64,000 nt of DNA, taken from Agromyces mediolanus. GTDB lineage: Bacteria; Actinomycetota; Actinomycetes; Actinomycetales; Microbacteriaceae. Made by a program: the position numbers and the translations under genes. The DNA lies in contig NZ_JAMBNX010000003.1 of assembly GCF_023715325.1 (NCBI RefSeq), positions 186,001 to 250,000 of the forward strand. The letters are read 5' to 3'. The notes beneath the pieces were generated by a model. The model searched no databases. It had not been told where the DNA came from and saw nothing but the letters and a program-made list of their open reading frames with translations. Positions 37,824 through 45,252 of the stretch are shown one piece after another (positions within the stretch are counted from its first letter, which is position 1; every line of letters starts with the position of its first letter).

Positions 37824-39029
37824 ATGCCCCCGGAACCCGCCCGCAGCGTCCACGCGACCTGGCTCTACACCCTCGCGTCGCTCGTCTTCTTCTACGGGTT
37901 CTTCGACCTCATCGTGGGGCTCAGCCTCTTCGAGCTCGTCCTCGCCGAGCGAACCCCGCTCATCCTCACGATCCTCGTGCTGCAGCTCCTCGCCACCGCG
38001 ACCCAGCTGCGCTACTGCTGGTTCCTGCGGGTCGGCCGCGGCGGAGGCCTGCCGCACCCGGCGTGGACGGTCGCACTCGTCGCGCCGGCCGCGCTCGTCT
38101 GGGTGCTCGGGCTCGCCGTTCCCGGCATCGCGGTCGCGAGCGCGATGCCGCTCTGGGCTGCCGCCACCCTCGTCGCACCGCTGCTCCCGAAACCGCGGCG
38201 CGGGCTGCTGCTGCTCGCCGGCACCGCCGCGAGGGCCGGACACGTGTGGGCGGCGTTCTCGCTGCACGGCGGAGCGCGTGCCGCGCCCGACGGCTCGACC
38301 GTCTGGATGATCGGCTTCTTCGCGGTCATGCTGCCGGTCATGGCGCTCACGAGCCTCTGGTGGTGGGAAGTGGTCGTGCGGCTCGACCGCAATCGGCGCA
38401 CGGCCGGCGAGCTCGCCGTCGCACAGGAGCGACTCCGCTTCGCCTCCGACCTGCACGACATCCAGGGCCATCACCTGCAGGTCATCTCCCTGAAGTCCGA
38501 ACTCGCCGAACGGCTCCTCGACCGGGAGCCGGAGCGGGCGCGGGAACTCGTCCACGAGGTGCGGCTCATCGCCAAGGAAGCGCTCGAGGAGACCCGCTCG
38601 CTCGTCGCGGGCTACCGCCAGGTGGCCTTCGACGAGGAGCTCGAGAACGCGCGCGAGGTGCTCACCGCCTCAGGTGCGGTCTGCACGCTGCGGCTCGGGG
38701 CCGTGCCGACCGACGCCGGCGTGCAGCGCGCACTCGGCTCGGTGGTGCGCGAGGCCACGACGAACATCCTCCGGCACAGCGAGGCGCGCGCCGTCACGAT
38801 CGAGCTCGCGGCGAACGGCGAATCCTGCGAGCTGCGGATCACGAACGACGGCGTCGCGTCGCCCACGGGACCCGTCCGCCGGCCCGGGCAGGGCCGGGGC
38901 ACCGGACTCGACGGCCTCCGCGACCGTCTGACGGCCATCGGCGGAGCGCTCAGCACCGAGGCGGATCCTGCATCGGGCACGTTCCGGATCGTCGCGAACG
39001 CCCCGACGACGGCCGGGGTGCCCGCGTGA
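37824..39029 (+). CDS. DesK-like sensor histidine kinase
   Basis: 401 residues. About five to six membrane spans fill residues 12-185, followed by a HisKA_3 dimerisation domain with phospho-acceptor His211 in LRFASDLHDIQGHHLQVISL, and a HATPase with VREATTNILRHSEA, LRITNDGV and GTGLDGLRDRL. This is the DesK class, which often senses membrane state. The ATG at 37824 is chosen because it lies 7 bases after a TATGCT -10 box; an in-frame ATG at 37812 would fall inside that box. GTGA overlap couples it to the regulator. Confidence 0.92.
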   Translation: MPPEPARSVHATWLYTLASLVFFYGFFDLIVGLSLFELVLAERTPLILTILVLQLLATATQLRYCWFLRVGRGGGLPHPAWTVALVAPAALVWVLGLAVPGIAVASAMPLWAAATLVAPLLPKPRRGLLLLAGTAARAGHVWAAFSLHGGARAAPDGSTVWMIGFFAVMLPVMALTSLWWWEVVVRLDRNRRTAGELAVAQERLRFASDLHDIQGHHLQVISLKSELAERLLDREPERARELVHEVRLIAKEALEETRSLVAGYRQVAFDEELENAREVLTASGAVCTLRLGAVPTDAGVQRALGSVVREATTNILRHSEARAVTIELAANGESCELRITNDGVASPTGPVRRPGQGRGTGLDGLRDRLTAIGGALSTEADPASGTFRIVANAPTTAGVPA

Positions 39030-39652
39030 GCGTCCGCGCCGAGGCACCGGCCATCCGCCTCCTCGTCGCCGACGACGAGCACCTCATCCGAGGCGCACTG
39101 GTCGCGCTCCTCGACCTGGAGCCCGACATCGAGGTCGTCGCGAGCGCCGACACCGGCCTGACCGCGGTCGAACAGGCGATCGCGGCACGGCCCGACGTCT
39201 GCCTGCTCGACCTCGAGATGCCCGACGCCGACGGGGTCGAAGCGGCGTCGCGCATCCTCTCCGCCGTGCCGACCCGGGTCGTCATCGTGACCCGCCATGC
39301 CCGCCCGGGCGTGCTCCGCCGTGCGCTGGCCGCGAAGGTCTCCGGCTTCGTGCCGAAGTCGACCCCGGCCGAGAGCCTCGCCGACGTCATCCGCGACGTC
39401 GCCGCCGGACGCCGCTACATCGATCCGGAGATCGCCGCGGCCGCGCTCACAGCCGAACGCTGCCCGCTGACCGACCGTGAGCTCGACGCGCTCCGCTTCA
39501 GCCGCTCCACGCTCAGCGTGCAGCAGATCGCCGAGCGCCTCCACCTCGCCCAGGGCACGGTGCGCAACTACCTCTCCGCCGCGATGACGAAACTCGACGC
39601 GGCGTCACGGCACGAGGCGGCCGAGAAGGCGTGGCAGCAGGGCTGGATCTGA
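39026..39652 (+). CDS. DesR-like LuxR-family response regulator
   Basis: 208 residues. The receiver domain has acidic residues Asp16/Asp17, phospho-acceptor Asp62 (LLDLEMPDADG) and Lys111 (FVPKSTP). The C-terminal LuxR helix-turn-helix reads LTDRELDALRFSRSTLSVQQIAERL then GTVRNYLSAAMTKL. Cotranscribed with the kinase through a GTGA overlap. Target genes are unknown; the operon's own palindrome and the divergent membrane gene are the nearest candidates. Confidence 0.92.
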   Translation: MSVRAEAPAIRLLVADDEHLIRGALVALLDLEPDIEVVASADTGLTAVEQAIAARPDVCLLDLEMPDADGVEAASRILSAVPTRVVIVTRHARPGVLRRALAAKVSGFVPKSTPAESLADVIRDVAAGRRYIDPEIAAAALTAERCPLTDRELDALRFSRSTLSVQQIAERLHLAQGTVRNYLSAAMTKLDAASRHEAAEKAWQQGWI

Positions 39653-39688
39653 GCCGCACGCCCGGCGACCGGCGGGTGCCTGCGCCGC

Positions 39689-40246
39689 TCAGGCCGTTGC
39701 GGGCCAGGCCTCCGCGATCGTGCGGCGCACCTCGCCGAGCAGCTGCGGCAGCGCCTTCGTCCCGGCGATGATCGGGAAGAAGTTCGAGTCCGAAGCCCAG
39801 CGCGGCACGACGTGCTGATGCAGATGCTCCGAGATGCCGGCCCCGGCGATCCGCCCCTGGTTCATGCCCAGATTGAACCCGTCGCAGCGCGAGACGGCCC
39901 GGATGACCCGCATCGCCGTCTGGGTGAGCTCACCGATCTCGGCGACCTCCTCGGGCGTCGCCTGATCGTAGGTGGCGATATGGCGGTACGGGCAGACGAG
40001 GAGGTGCCCGCTGTTGTACGGGTAGAGATTCAGCAGCGCGTACGCGGTGCGCCCGCGCGCCACGATGAGGGCATCCTCGTCGCTGCGCTCGGGCGCCCGG
40101 CAGAACGGGCACTCGTGCGACTCGGGCTCGCCCTGCTGGATGTAGACCATCCGGTGCGGCGTCCAGAGCCGCTGGAACGCATCGGGCGCCGCCGCGAACT
40201 CCTCGGACGACTGCACGCGCAGCTCCTCGTCGGGCGATCCGGTCAT
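39689..40246 (-). CDS. HIT domain protein, probable Ap4A phosphorylase type
   Basis: 185 residues. Cys pair in ECPFCRAPE, core [17 protein letters not shown], and the histidine triad [11 protein letters not shown]. In mycobacteria the HIT gene directly after thrS encodes an Ap4A phosphorylase, and this gene likewise overlaps the thrS stop (ATGA). That would remove Ap4A made as a by-product by synthetases. Enzyme specificity is inferred from synteny and motif, not proven. Confidence 0.85.
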   Translation of the reverse strand: MTGSPDEELRVQSSEEFAAAPDAFQRLWTPHRMVYIQQGEPESHECPFCRAPERSDEDALIVARGRTAYALLNLYPYNSGHLLVCPYRHIATYDQATPEEVAEIGELTQTAMRVIRAVSRCDGFNLGMNQGRIAGAGISEHLHQHVVPRWASDSNFFPIIAGTKALPQLLGEVRRTIAEAWPATA

Positions 40247-42237
40247 CCGAACAGGTCGTCCCTGCTCGTCACCTGGCGGTGATCACGGATCGACGCGAGC
40301 ACGTGCTCGATCGCCTCGTCGACCGCGACGCCGTTCTCCTGGGTGCCGTCGCGGAAGCGGAAGCTCACCGTGCCGGCCGAGCGGTCGTTCTCGCCGGCGA
40401 TGAGCTGGAACGGGATCTTCTGCGTGGTGTGCGTGCGGATCTTCTTCTGCATGCGGTCGTCGCTCGTGTCGAGCTCGGCGCGCACGCCTGCGAGCCGCAG
40501 TCGCTCGACGATGCCGCCGAGGTAGGGGGCGAACTCGTCCGCGACCGGGATGCCGACCACCTGGACCGGGGCGAGCCAGACGGGGAACACCCCCGCATAG
40601 TGCTCCAGGAGGATCGCGAAGAAGCGCTCGATCGAACCGAACAGCGCCCGGTGGATCATGATCGGGCGGTGCTTCTCGCCGTCGGAGCCGGTGTACTCGA
40701 GCTCGAAGCGCTCGGGCAGGTTCGGGTCGACCTGCACGGTGGAGAGCTGCCAGGTGCGGCCGATCGCGTCGCGGGTCTTCAGGTCGATCTTCGGCCCGTA
40801 GAACGCCGCCTCGCCGGGGACCTCGGTGAGCTTCAGCCCGCTCGCGACGGCGACGTTGCGGAGGGCGTTCGTGGAGTACTCCCAGAACTCGTCGGAGCCG
40901 ATCCACTTCGACTTCTCGTCGTCGCGCATCGAGAGCTCGAGCTCGAAGTCCTCGAGGCCGAAGTCGCGCAGCATCGAGATGACGAACTCGAGCACGCGGG
41001 TGGCCTCGGTCTCGAGCTGCTCGGGCGTGACGAAGAGGTGCGAGTCGTCCTGAGTGAAGCCGCGCACCCGGGTGAGCCCGTGCAGGGCCCCCGAGAGCTC
41101 GTTGCGGTACACGGTGCCGTTCTCGGCGAGCCGCATCGGCAGGTCGCGGTAGCTGCGCGCGCGCTCCTTGTAGATGAGGATGTGCATGGGGCAGTTCATG
41201 GGCTTCAGGTAGTAGTCCTGGCCCTGCTTCGTGATGTTACCCTCGGCGTCGCGCTCCTCGTCCATGACGATCGGCGGGAACATGCCCTCGCGGTAGGTCA
41301 CGAGGTGGTTCGACTGGAGGAAGAGGTCCTCCTTCGAGATGTGCGGCGTGTACACGTAGGTGTAGCCGCCCTCGATGTGGCGGCGGCGCGCGTGCTGCTC
41401 CATCTCGCCGCGGATGATGCCGCCCTTCGGGTGCCAGACGGAGAGCCCCGAGCCGATCTCGTCGGGGAAGCTGAACAGGTCGAGCTCCTTGCCGAGCTTG
41501 CGGTGGTCGCGCTTCGCGGCCTCCTCGAGTCGGTGCTGGTAGGCGCGCAGCTCGTCCTTCGTCGGCCAGGCGGTGCCGTAGATGCGCTGCAGCTGCGGGT
41601 TCTTCTCGCTCCCCCGCCAGTAGGCACCGGCGACGCGCATGAGCGCCCAGCCGTTGCCGATCATGCGGGTGTTCGGCAGGTGCGGACCGCGGCAGAGGTC
41701 CTTCCAGGCGACCTCGCCGGTCTTCGGGTCGACGTTGTCGTAGATCGTCAGCTCGCCGCCGCCGACCTCGACGTTCTCGTTGTCGTCGCCGGTCGAGGCG
41801 CTGCCCTTCAGCCCGATGAGCTCGAGCTTGTACGGCTCGTGGGCGAGCTCGGCGCGCGCCTCCGCATCGGTGACGACGCGCCGCACGAAGCGCTGCCCGG
41901 CGCGGACGATCCGTGACATCTCCTTGTCGAGCGCCTTCAGGTCGTCGGTGCTGAACGCCTCGGCGATGTCGAAGTCGTAGTAGAAGCCGTCGGTCACGGG
42001 CGGGCCGATGCCGAGCTTCGCCTCGGGGTTCACGTTCTGCACGGCCTGCGCGAGCACATGCGCGGTCGAGTGCCGGAGGATGTTCAGGCCATCGGGCGAG
42101 TCGATCGTGACGGGCTCCACGACGTCGGTCTCCGTGACCGTCGTGGCCAGGTCCTTGAGCTCGCCGTTGACGCGCATCGCGACAACGGAACGGTCGGTGA
42201 AGAGCTCGAAGCCGTCGGTCACCTGGTCCACTCCCAT
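40243..42237 (-). CDS. thrS: Threonyl-tRNA synthetase
   Basis: 664 residues. N-terminal TGS domain (about 1-75), editing domain with [11 protein letters not shown] and YYDFD, and class II core with the zinc Cys in [13 protein letters not shown], motif 2 ([22 protein letters not shown]) and an anticodon-binding C-terminus ([17 protein letters not shown]). ATG overlaps nothing upstream; a structured leader lies 13 bases before it. Confidence 0.98.
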   Translation of the reverse strand: MGVDQVTDGFELFTDRSVVAMRVNGELKDLATTVTETDVVEPVTIDSPDGLNILRHSTAHVLAQAVQNVNPEAKLGIGPPVTDGFYYDFDIAEAFSTDDLKALDKEMSRIVRAGQRFVRRVVTDAEARAELAHEPYKLELIGLKGSASTGDDNENVEVGGGELTIYDNVDPKTGEVAWKDLCRGPHLPNTRMIGNGWALMRVAGAYWRGSEKNPQLQRIYGTAWPTKDELRAYQHRLEEAAKRDHRKLGKELDLFSFPDEIGSGLSVWHPKGGIIRGEMEQHARRRHIEGGYTYVYTPHISKEDLFLQSNHLVTYREGMFPPIVMDEERDAEGNITKQGQDYYLKPMNCPMHILIYKERARSYRDLPMRLAENGTVYRNELSGALHGLTRVRGFTQDDSHLFVTPEQLETEATRVLEFVISMLRDFGLEDFELELSMRDDEKSKWIGSDEFWEYSTNALRNVAVASGLKLTEVPGEAAFYGPKIDLKTRDAIGRTWQLSTVQVDPNLPERFELEYTGSDGEKHRPIMIHRALFGSIERFFAILLEHYAGVFPVWLAPVQVVGIPVADEFAPYLGGIVERLRLAGVRAELDTSDDRMQKKIRTHTTQKIPFQLIAGENDRSAGTVSFRFRDGTQENGVAVDEAIEHVLASIRDHRQVTSRDDLFG

Positions 42238-42249
42238 TTGGCTGGATCC

Positions 42250-42283
42250 GGCCGCGGTTCGGGCGTCCCGCCCGCCGCGGTCC
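42250..42283 (-). promoter_or_regulatory. Stem-loop in the thrS leader
   Basis: On the RNA strand GGACCGCGG pairs with CCGCGGCC (one bulged A), enclosing a CGGGCG-GGA-CGCCCG hairpin, 13 bases before the ATG. TACAGT (42349-42344) upstream could be the -10 box. I see no T-box consensus, so an uncharged-tRNA riboswitch is not supported. Confidence 0.4.
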
Positions 42284-42429
42284 GGGATCGTCGAATATCC
42301 GGATGTCGCGGCACAGGTAGCTCGCTACTCGCGCCGCTCCTCAACTGTAGTCGCGTGCCAGACGTCGGCGCGCCGCGGGCGAGCGGTCGCGCACGAGCGC
42401 CGGCGACCGCGGCGGGCGGGAAAACGACG

Positions 42430-42455
42430 AACGCCCCGGCGTCTGCCGGGGCGTT
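42430..42455 (-). terminator. Terminator of the Gly-Cys-Val tRNA transcript
   Basis: AACGCCCCGGC with its exact complement around a 4-base loop (AGAC on the RNA strand), followed by CGTCGTTTTCCC, four bases after the tRNA-Val CCA end. Closely resembles the terminator at 43109-43136. Confidence 0.9.
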
Positions 42456-42459
42456 GCTG

Positions 42460-42534
42460 TGGTGGGCGATACTGGGATCGAACCAGTGACCTCTTCCGTG
42501 TCAGGGAAGCGCGCTACCGCTGCGCCAATCGCCC
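42460..42534 (-). tRNA. tRNA-Val (anticodon GAC)
   Basis: Acceptor arm GGGCGAT/ATCGCCC, D-stem GCGC/GCGC, anticodon arm CTTCC-CTGACAC-GGAAG with anticodon GAC, and TTCGATC in the T-loop. Discriminator A and an encoded CCA (42462-42460). Last gene of the three-tRNA unit. Confidence 0.96.
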
Positions 42535-42557
42535 GTGTCAAGTCGAAGAATTCGGCT

Positions 42558-42631
42558 TGGAGGTGGATACGGGATTCGAACCCGTGTATACGGCTTTGCA
42601 GGCCGCTGCCTCGCCTCTCGGCCAATCCACC
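42558..42631 (-). tRNA. tRNA-Cys (anticodon GCA)
   Basis: Acceptor arm GGTGGAT/ATCCACC, anticodon loop CTGCAAA with anticodon GCA, and T-arm ACGGG-TTCGAAT-CCCGT. Discriminator T, as expected for tRNA-Cys, with encoded CCA. Confidence 0.96.
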
Positions 42632-42686
42632 GTGTCTGGGTTCACCACCAGAAACCAGAAACGGGCTTGCGCCCGGTTCTGATCAG

Positions 42687-42759
42687 AGCGGATGACGAGA
42701 CTCGAACTCGCGACCCTCACCTTGGCAAGGTGATGCGCTACCAACTGCGCCACATCCGC
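42687..42759 (-). tRNA. tRNA-Gly (anticodon GCC)
   Basis: Acceptor arm GCGGATG/CATCCGC, anticodon arm TCACC-TTGCCAA-GGTGA with anticodon GCC, and T-arm GCGAG-TTCGAGT-CTCGT (one G-U pair). Discriminator T; no CCA is encoded, unlike its neighbours. First gene of the minus-strand unit. Confidence 0.96.
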
Positions 42760-42786
42760 GTTGTCGCCGTTTCCGGCAACACAGAA

Positions 42787-42816
42787 ACTGTAACCGAAAG
42801 GGTGAACGATTCACAA
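42787..42816 (-). promoter_or_regulatory. Predicted promoter of the tRNA-Gly-Cys-Val unit
   Basis: On the minus strand TTGTGA (42816-42811) and TACAGT (42792-42787) are 18 bp apart, about 28 bases before tRNA-Gly. Confidence 0.6.
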
Positions 42817-42873
42817 ACCGAGGATGGCTCCCCCAGTGTTCAGCCAGGTCAGCTCTGGAATCCGGCCGTGCAA

Positions 42874-42939
42874 CCCGGGCGTGTCGAGTCCGTGTCGGGG
42901 GCATTGCCGACCATCCGCGCGGAGCCGGACACGCCCGGG
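42874..42939. other. Spaced 12-bp inverted repeat between divergent tRNA units
   Basis: CCCGGGCGTGTC (42874-42885) and its exact complement (42928-42939) flank 42 bases. No gene, tRNA or recognised RNA family fits. The 271-base tRNA gap holds this repeat, two promoters and nothing else I can identify. Confidence 0.6.
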
Positions 42940-42985
42940 ATCCGAGGCCCGCCCGCCCGATGTGCATTCACCCCTCGGCGTCGGC

Positions 42986-42991
42986 TACTAT
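42986..42991 (+). promoter_or_regulatory. -10 box of tRNA-Val(CAC)
   Basis: TACTAT lies 39 bases before the mature tRNA 5' end; the -35 region (TGCATT near 42963) is weak. Confidence 0.45.
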
Positions 42992-43030
42992 CGAATCCGC
43001 GGCACGACGCGTTCGTGCCCGAATCCCCTT

Positions 43031-43106
43031 GGGCGATTGGCGCAGCTGGTAGCGCGCTTCCTTCACACGGAAGAGGTCGTCGGTTCGAGCCCGGCATCGC
43101 CCACCA
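43031..43106 (+). tRNA. tRNA-Val (anticodon CAC)
   Basis: Acceptor arm GGGCGAT/ATCGCCC, D-stem GCGC/GCGC, anticodon arm CTTCC-TTCACAC-GGAAG with anticodon CAC, T-arm GTCGG-TTCGAGC-CCGGC, discriminator A and an encoded CCA. It differs from the nearby tRNA-Val(GAC) at few positions and lies in opposite orientation. Confidence 0.96.
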
Positions 43107-43108
43107 GA

Positions 43109-43136
43109 GAAGCCCCCGGCAGACGCCGGGGGCTTC
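43109..43136 (+). terminator. Terminator of tRNA-Val(CAC)
   Basis: Perfect 12-bp stem GAAGCCCCCGGC with an AGAC loop, then GTCGTTGT, three bases after the encoded CCA. Confidence 0.9.
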
Positions 43137-43175
43137 GTCGTTGTGGAATGCGGTTCGCGTCGATCGACGCCGCCG

Positions 43176-43757
43176 TCAACGCCAGCCGTAGCGGCTGCGG
43201 AGCGCGTCGGCGACGAGGCGGTAGCGCGCCTCGTCGAGCGAGGCGGCCTCCCGGCGCATGCCGTCGCCGTGCACAAGGAAGACCCGGTCGAGCCGCACCC
43301 AGCTCGGCCGGCCTTCGGCGTCCCAGGGTCCGGCCCCGAGCCCCAGGTAGTCCCGGTCCCCCGGCCGGCCCTTGCTCGTGAGCTGCACCGCCAGGAAGCG
43401 GTCTCCGGCGCCGGCGGCGACGATCACGACCGGGCGGTCCTTGCCCCGGCCGTCGTGCTCCTCGAACGGCACCCAGGTCCAGACGATCTCCCCCGGGTCG
43501 GGCTCGCCGTCCGCCGTCGGGGCGTAGCTCAGCGTGACCCGACCGAGGCCGCGCGGGTCGATCTCCTCCGTCGCCGCAGCCCCGGTCTGCCCGGGCGAGA
43601 GCGTCTCCGTCGCGACCCCGCCCTGCCTCGCGCCGGTGCTCCCGCGAGCAGCCCGGGACGGGGCGCCGGGCGCTCCTGCACGCGCCCGGCCGTTGGAGCG
43701 GAACACCTGACCGAATGCGCGAACGAGGGCGGTGAGGAAGCGGCTGGTGTCTGACAC
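43176..43757 (-). CDS. PemK/MazF-like protein without visible antitoxin
   Basis: 193 residues. Residues 1-75 are a low-complexity Arg/Ala/Gly region; the rest fits the PemK/MazF barrel (EIVWTWVPFEEHDGRGKDRPVVIVAAGAGDRF LAVQLTSKG pattern, here split). Such genes in Microbacteriaceae are often labelled type II toxins. No small antitoxin gene precedes it: upstream lies amt with 41 bases between. The catalytic motif is not one I can confirm, so it may be an inactive or repurposed relative. The GTG start is not supported by a clear ribosome site. Confidence 0.6.
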   Translation of the reverse strand: MSDTSRFLTALVRAFGQVFRSNGRARAGAPGAPSRAARGSTGARQGGVATETLSPGQTGAAATEEIDPRGLGRVTLSYAPTADGEPDPGEIVWTWVPFEEHDGRGKDRPVVIVAAGAGDRFLAVQLTSKGRPGDRDYLGLGAGPWDAEGRPSWVRLDRVFLVHGDGMRREAASLDEARYRLVADALRSRYGWR

Positions 43758-43798
43758 ACCGGCACACTACCCCACCGCCCTCGGACGGCGGATCCGCG

Positions 43799-45061
43799 CT
43801 ACACGAGCTCGAGCTTGTAGGCATCCTCGCCGTGCACGGCCGTGTCGATGCCGGCGATCTCGTCCTCGTTCCGGACCCGGAAGCCCATGATCTTCTGGAT
43901 CGCGAAGCCGATCACGAAGGTCAGCCCGAACGAGTAGGCGAGGACGGCGAAGGCGGCGATCGCCTGCACGGCGAGCTGCGTGAGTTCGCCGCTGTAGATC
44001 AGGCCCGTGCCGGTCGCGAAGATGCCGAGGTACAGCGTGCCGATGAGGCCGCCGACGAGGTGGATGCCGACCACGTCGAGCGAGTCGTCGAAGCCGAACT
44101 TGAACTTCAGGTCGATCGCGACGGCGCACACGGCGCCGGCGACGAGACCGAGCACGATCGCCCACACGGGCGTCAGCGAAGCGCAGGCCGGGGTGATCGC
44201 GACCAGGCCGGCGACGGCGCCGGACGCGGCGCCGACCGAGGTCGGCTTGCCGTCCTTGATCTTCTCGACGACGAGCCAGGCGAGCAGCGCGGCGGCCGGG
44301 GCGGCGATGGTGTTCACGAAGGCGAGTGCGGCAGTGCCGTCGGCGGCGAGCTCGGAGCCCGCGTTGAAGCCGAACCAGCCGAACCACAGCAGCCCGGCGC
44401 CGAGGAGCACGAACGGCGGGTTGTGCGGCACGTGCGCGCCCTTCGAGAAGCCGACGCGCTTGCCGAGGACGAGCGCGAGGGCGAGGGCCGCGGCGCCCGC
44501 GTTGATGTGCACCGCGGTGCCGCCGGCGAAGTCGATCGCCCCGACGCCGAACGCCTGCTGCAGGCCGTAGGTGATCCATCCGCCGTAGGCGAAGCTGCCG
44601 TCGTCGGCGAGCCCGAAGTTGAACACCCAGCTCGCGACGGGGAAGTACACGACGACCGCCCAGATGCCGGCGAAGATCATCCACGCGCCGAACTTCGCGC
44701 GGTCGGCGATCGCTCCGGAGATGAGCGCGACGGTGAGGATCGCGAACGTCGCCTGGAAGGCCACGAAGGCGAGCGGCGGGAACGCCGCACCCTCCGGCGT
44801 CTCGAGGAGGCTCTGCAGTCCCAGCGCGGACCAGTCGATCGCCCAGGGGGCGCTGAGCCCCTCGGCGGCGGGGAAGGCGATCGCGTAGCCGAAGAGCACC
44901 CACAGGACGCCGATGAGCCCCATCGCCCCGAAGCTCATCATCATCATGCTGATGACGCTCTTCGCCTTCACGAGGCCGCCGTAGAAGAACGCGAGGCCCG
45001 GAGTCATCAGCAGCACGAGTGCCGCCGCGATCAACAGGAACGCGGTGTTGCCTTGGTCCAT
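43799..45061 (-). CDS. amt: Ammonium transporter
   Basis: 420 residues, about eleven membrane spans. It opens MDQGNTAFLLIAAALVLLM. The pore histidines are visible in TAVHINAGAAAL and VGIHLVGGLIGT, and the signature FGWFGFNAGSEL is present. ATG at 45061 has GAGAGAGG 8 bases upstream. A GlnR-like box lies 59-96 bases before the start, so nitrogen control is likely. No glnK/glnD follows it in this window, a difference from the common amt-glnK-glnD operon of actinobacteria. Confidence 0.95.
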   Translation of the reverse strand: MDQGNTAFLLIAAALVLLMTPGLAFFYGGLVKAKSVISMMMMSFGAMGLIGVLWVLFGYAIAFPAAEGLSAPWAIDWSALGLQSLLETPEGAAFPPLAFVAFQATFAILTVALISGAIADRAKFGAWMIFAGIWAVVVYFPVASWVFNFGLADDGSFAYGGWITYGLQQAFGVGAIDFAGGTAVHINAGAAALALALVLGKRVGFSKGAHVPHNPPFVLLGAGLLWFGWFGFNAGSELAADGTAALAFVNTIAAPAAALLAWLVVEKIKDGKPTSVGAASGAVAGLVAITPACASLTPVWAIVLGLVAGAVCAVAIDLKFKFGFDDSLDVVGIHLVGGLIGTLYLGIFATGTGLIYSGELTQLAVQAIAAFAVLAYSFGLTFVIGFAIQKIMGFRVRNEDEIAGIDTAVHGEDAYKLELV

Positions 45062-45119
45062 CTCGAAACCTCTCTCGGGTGCAACCGGGGATCCAGTGGG
45101 CCCAGTGTCACGAGAGCTG

Positions 45120-45157
45120 GTTTCCAACGACTCCTCATCGTGTTTCGACGCGGTTAC
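45120..45157 (-). promoter_or_regulatory. Candidate GlnR box upstream of amt
   Basis: On the minus strand GTAAC-N6-GAAAC-N6-AGGAG-N6-GAAAC. It matches the actinobacterial GlnR pattern gTnAC-n6-GaAAC-n6-gTnAC-n6-GaAAC in three of four half-sites with exact spacing, 59-96 bases before the amt ATG. Only the third half-site is degenerate. Confidence 0.7.
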
Positions 45158-45252
45158 GGAGCGGCCGCTCGCGTAAACAGCAGATTTCGGGATGCGGCGA
45201 AGCGACCGGGCATCCGCCGAGTGGATGCCCCGGGGCGGATGCCGCTCCGCAT

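Noticed and set aside
42238..42360. T-box riboswitch before thrS
   Set aside because: The T-box sequence and specifier loop are not recognisable; only simple stems are seen.
42400..43150. tRNA cluster as an integration site for mobile DNA
   Set aside because: No integrase, no direct repeat of a tRNA 3' end, and flanking genes are housekeeping.
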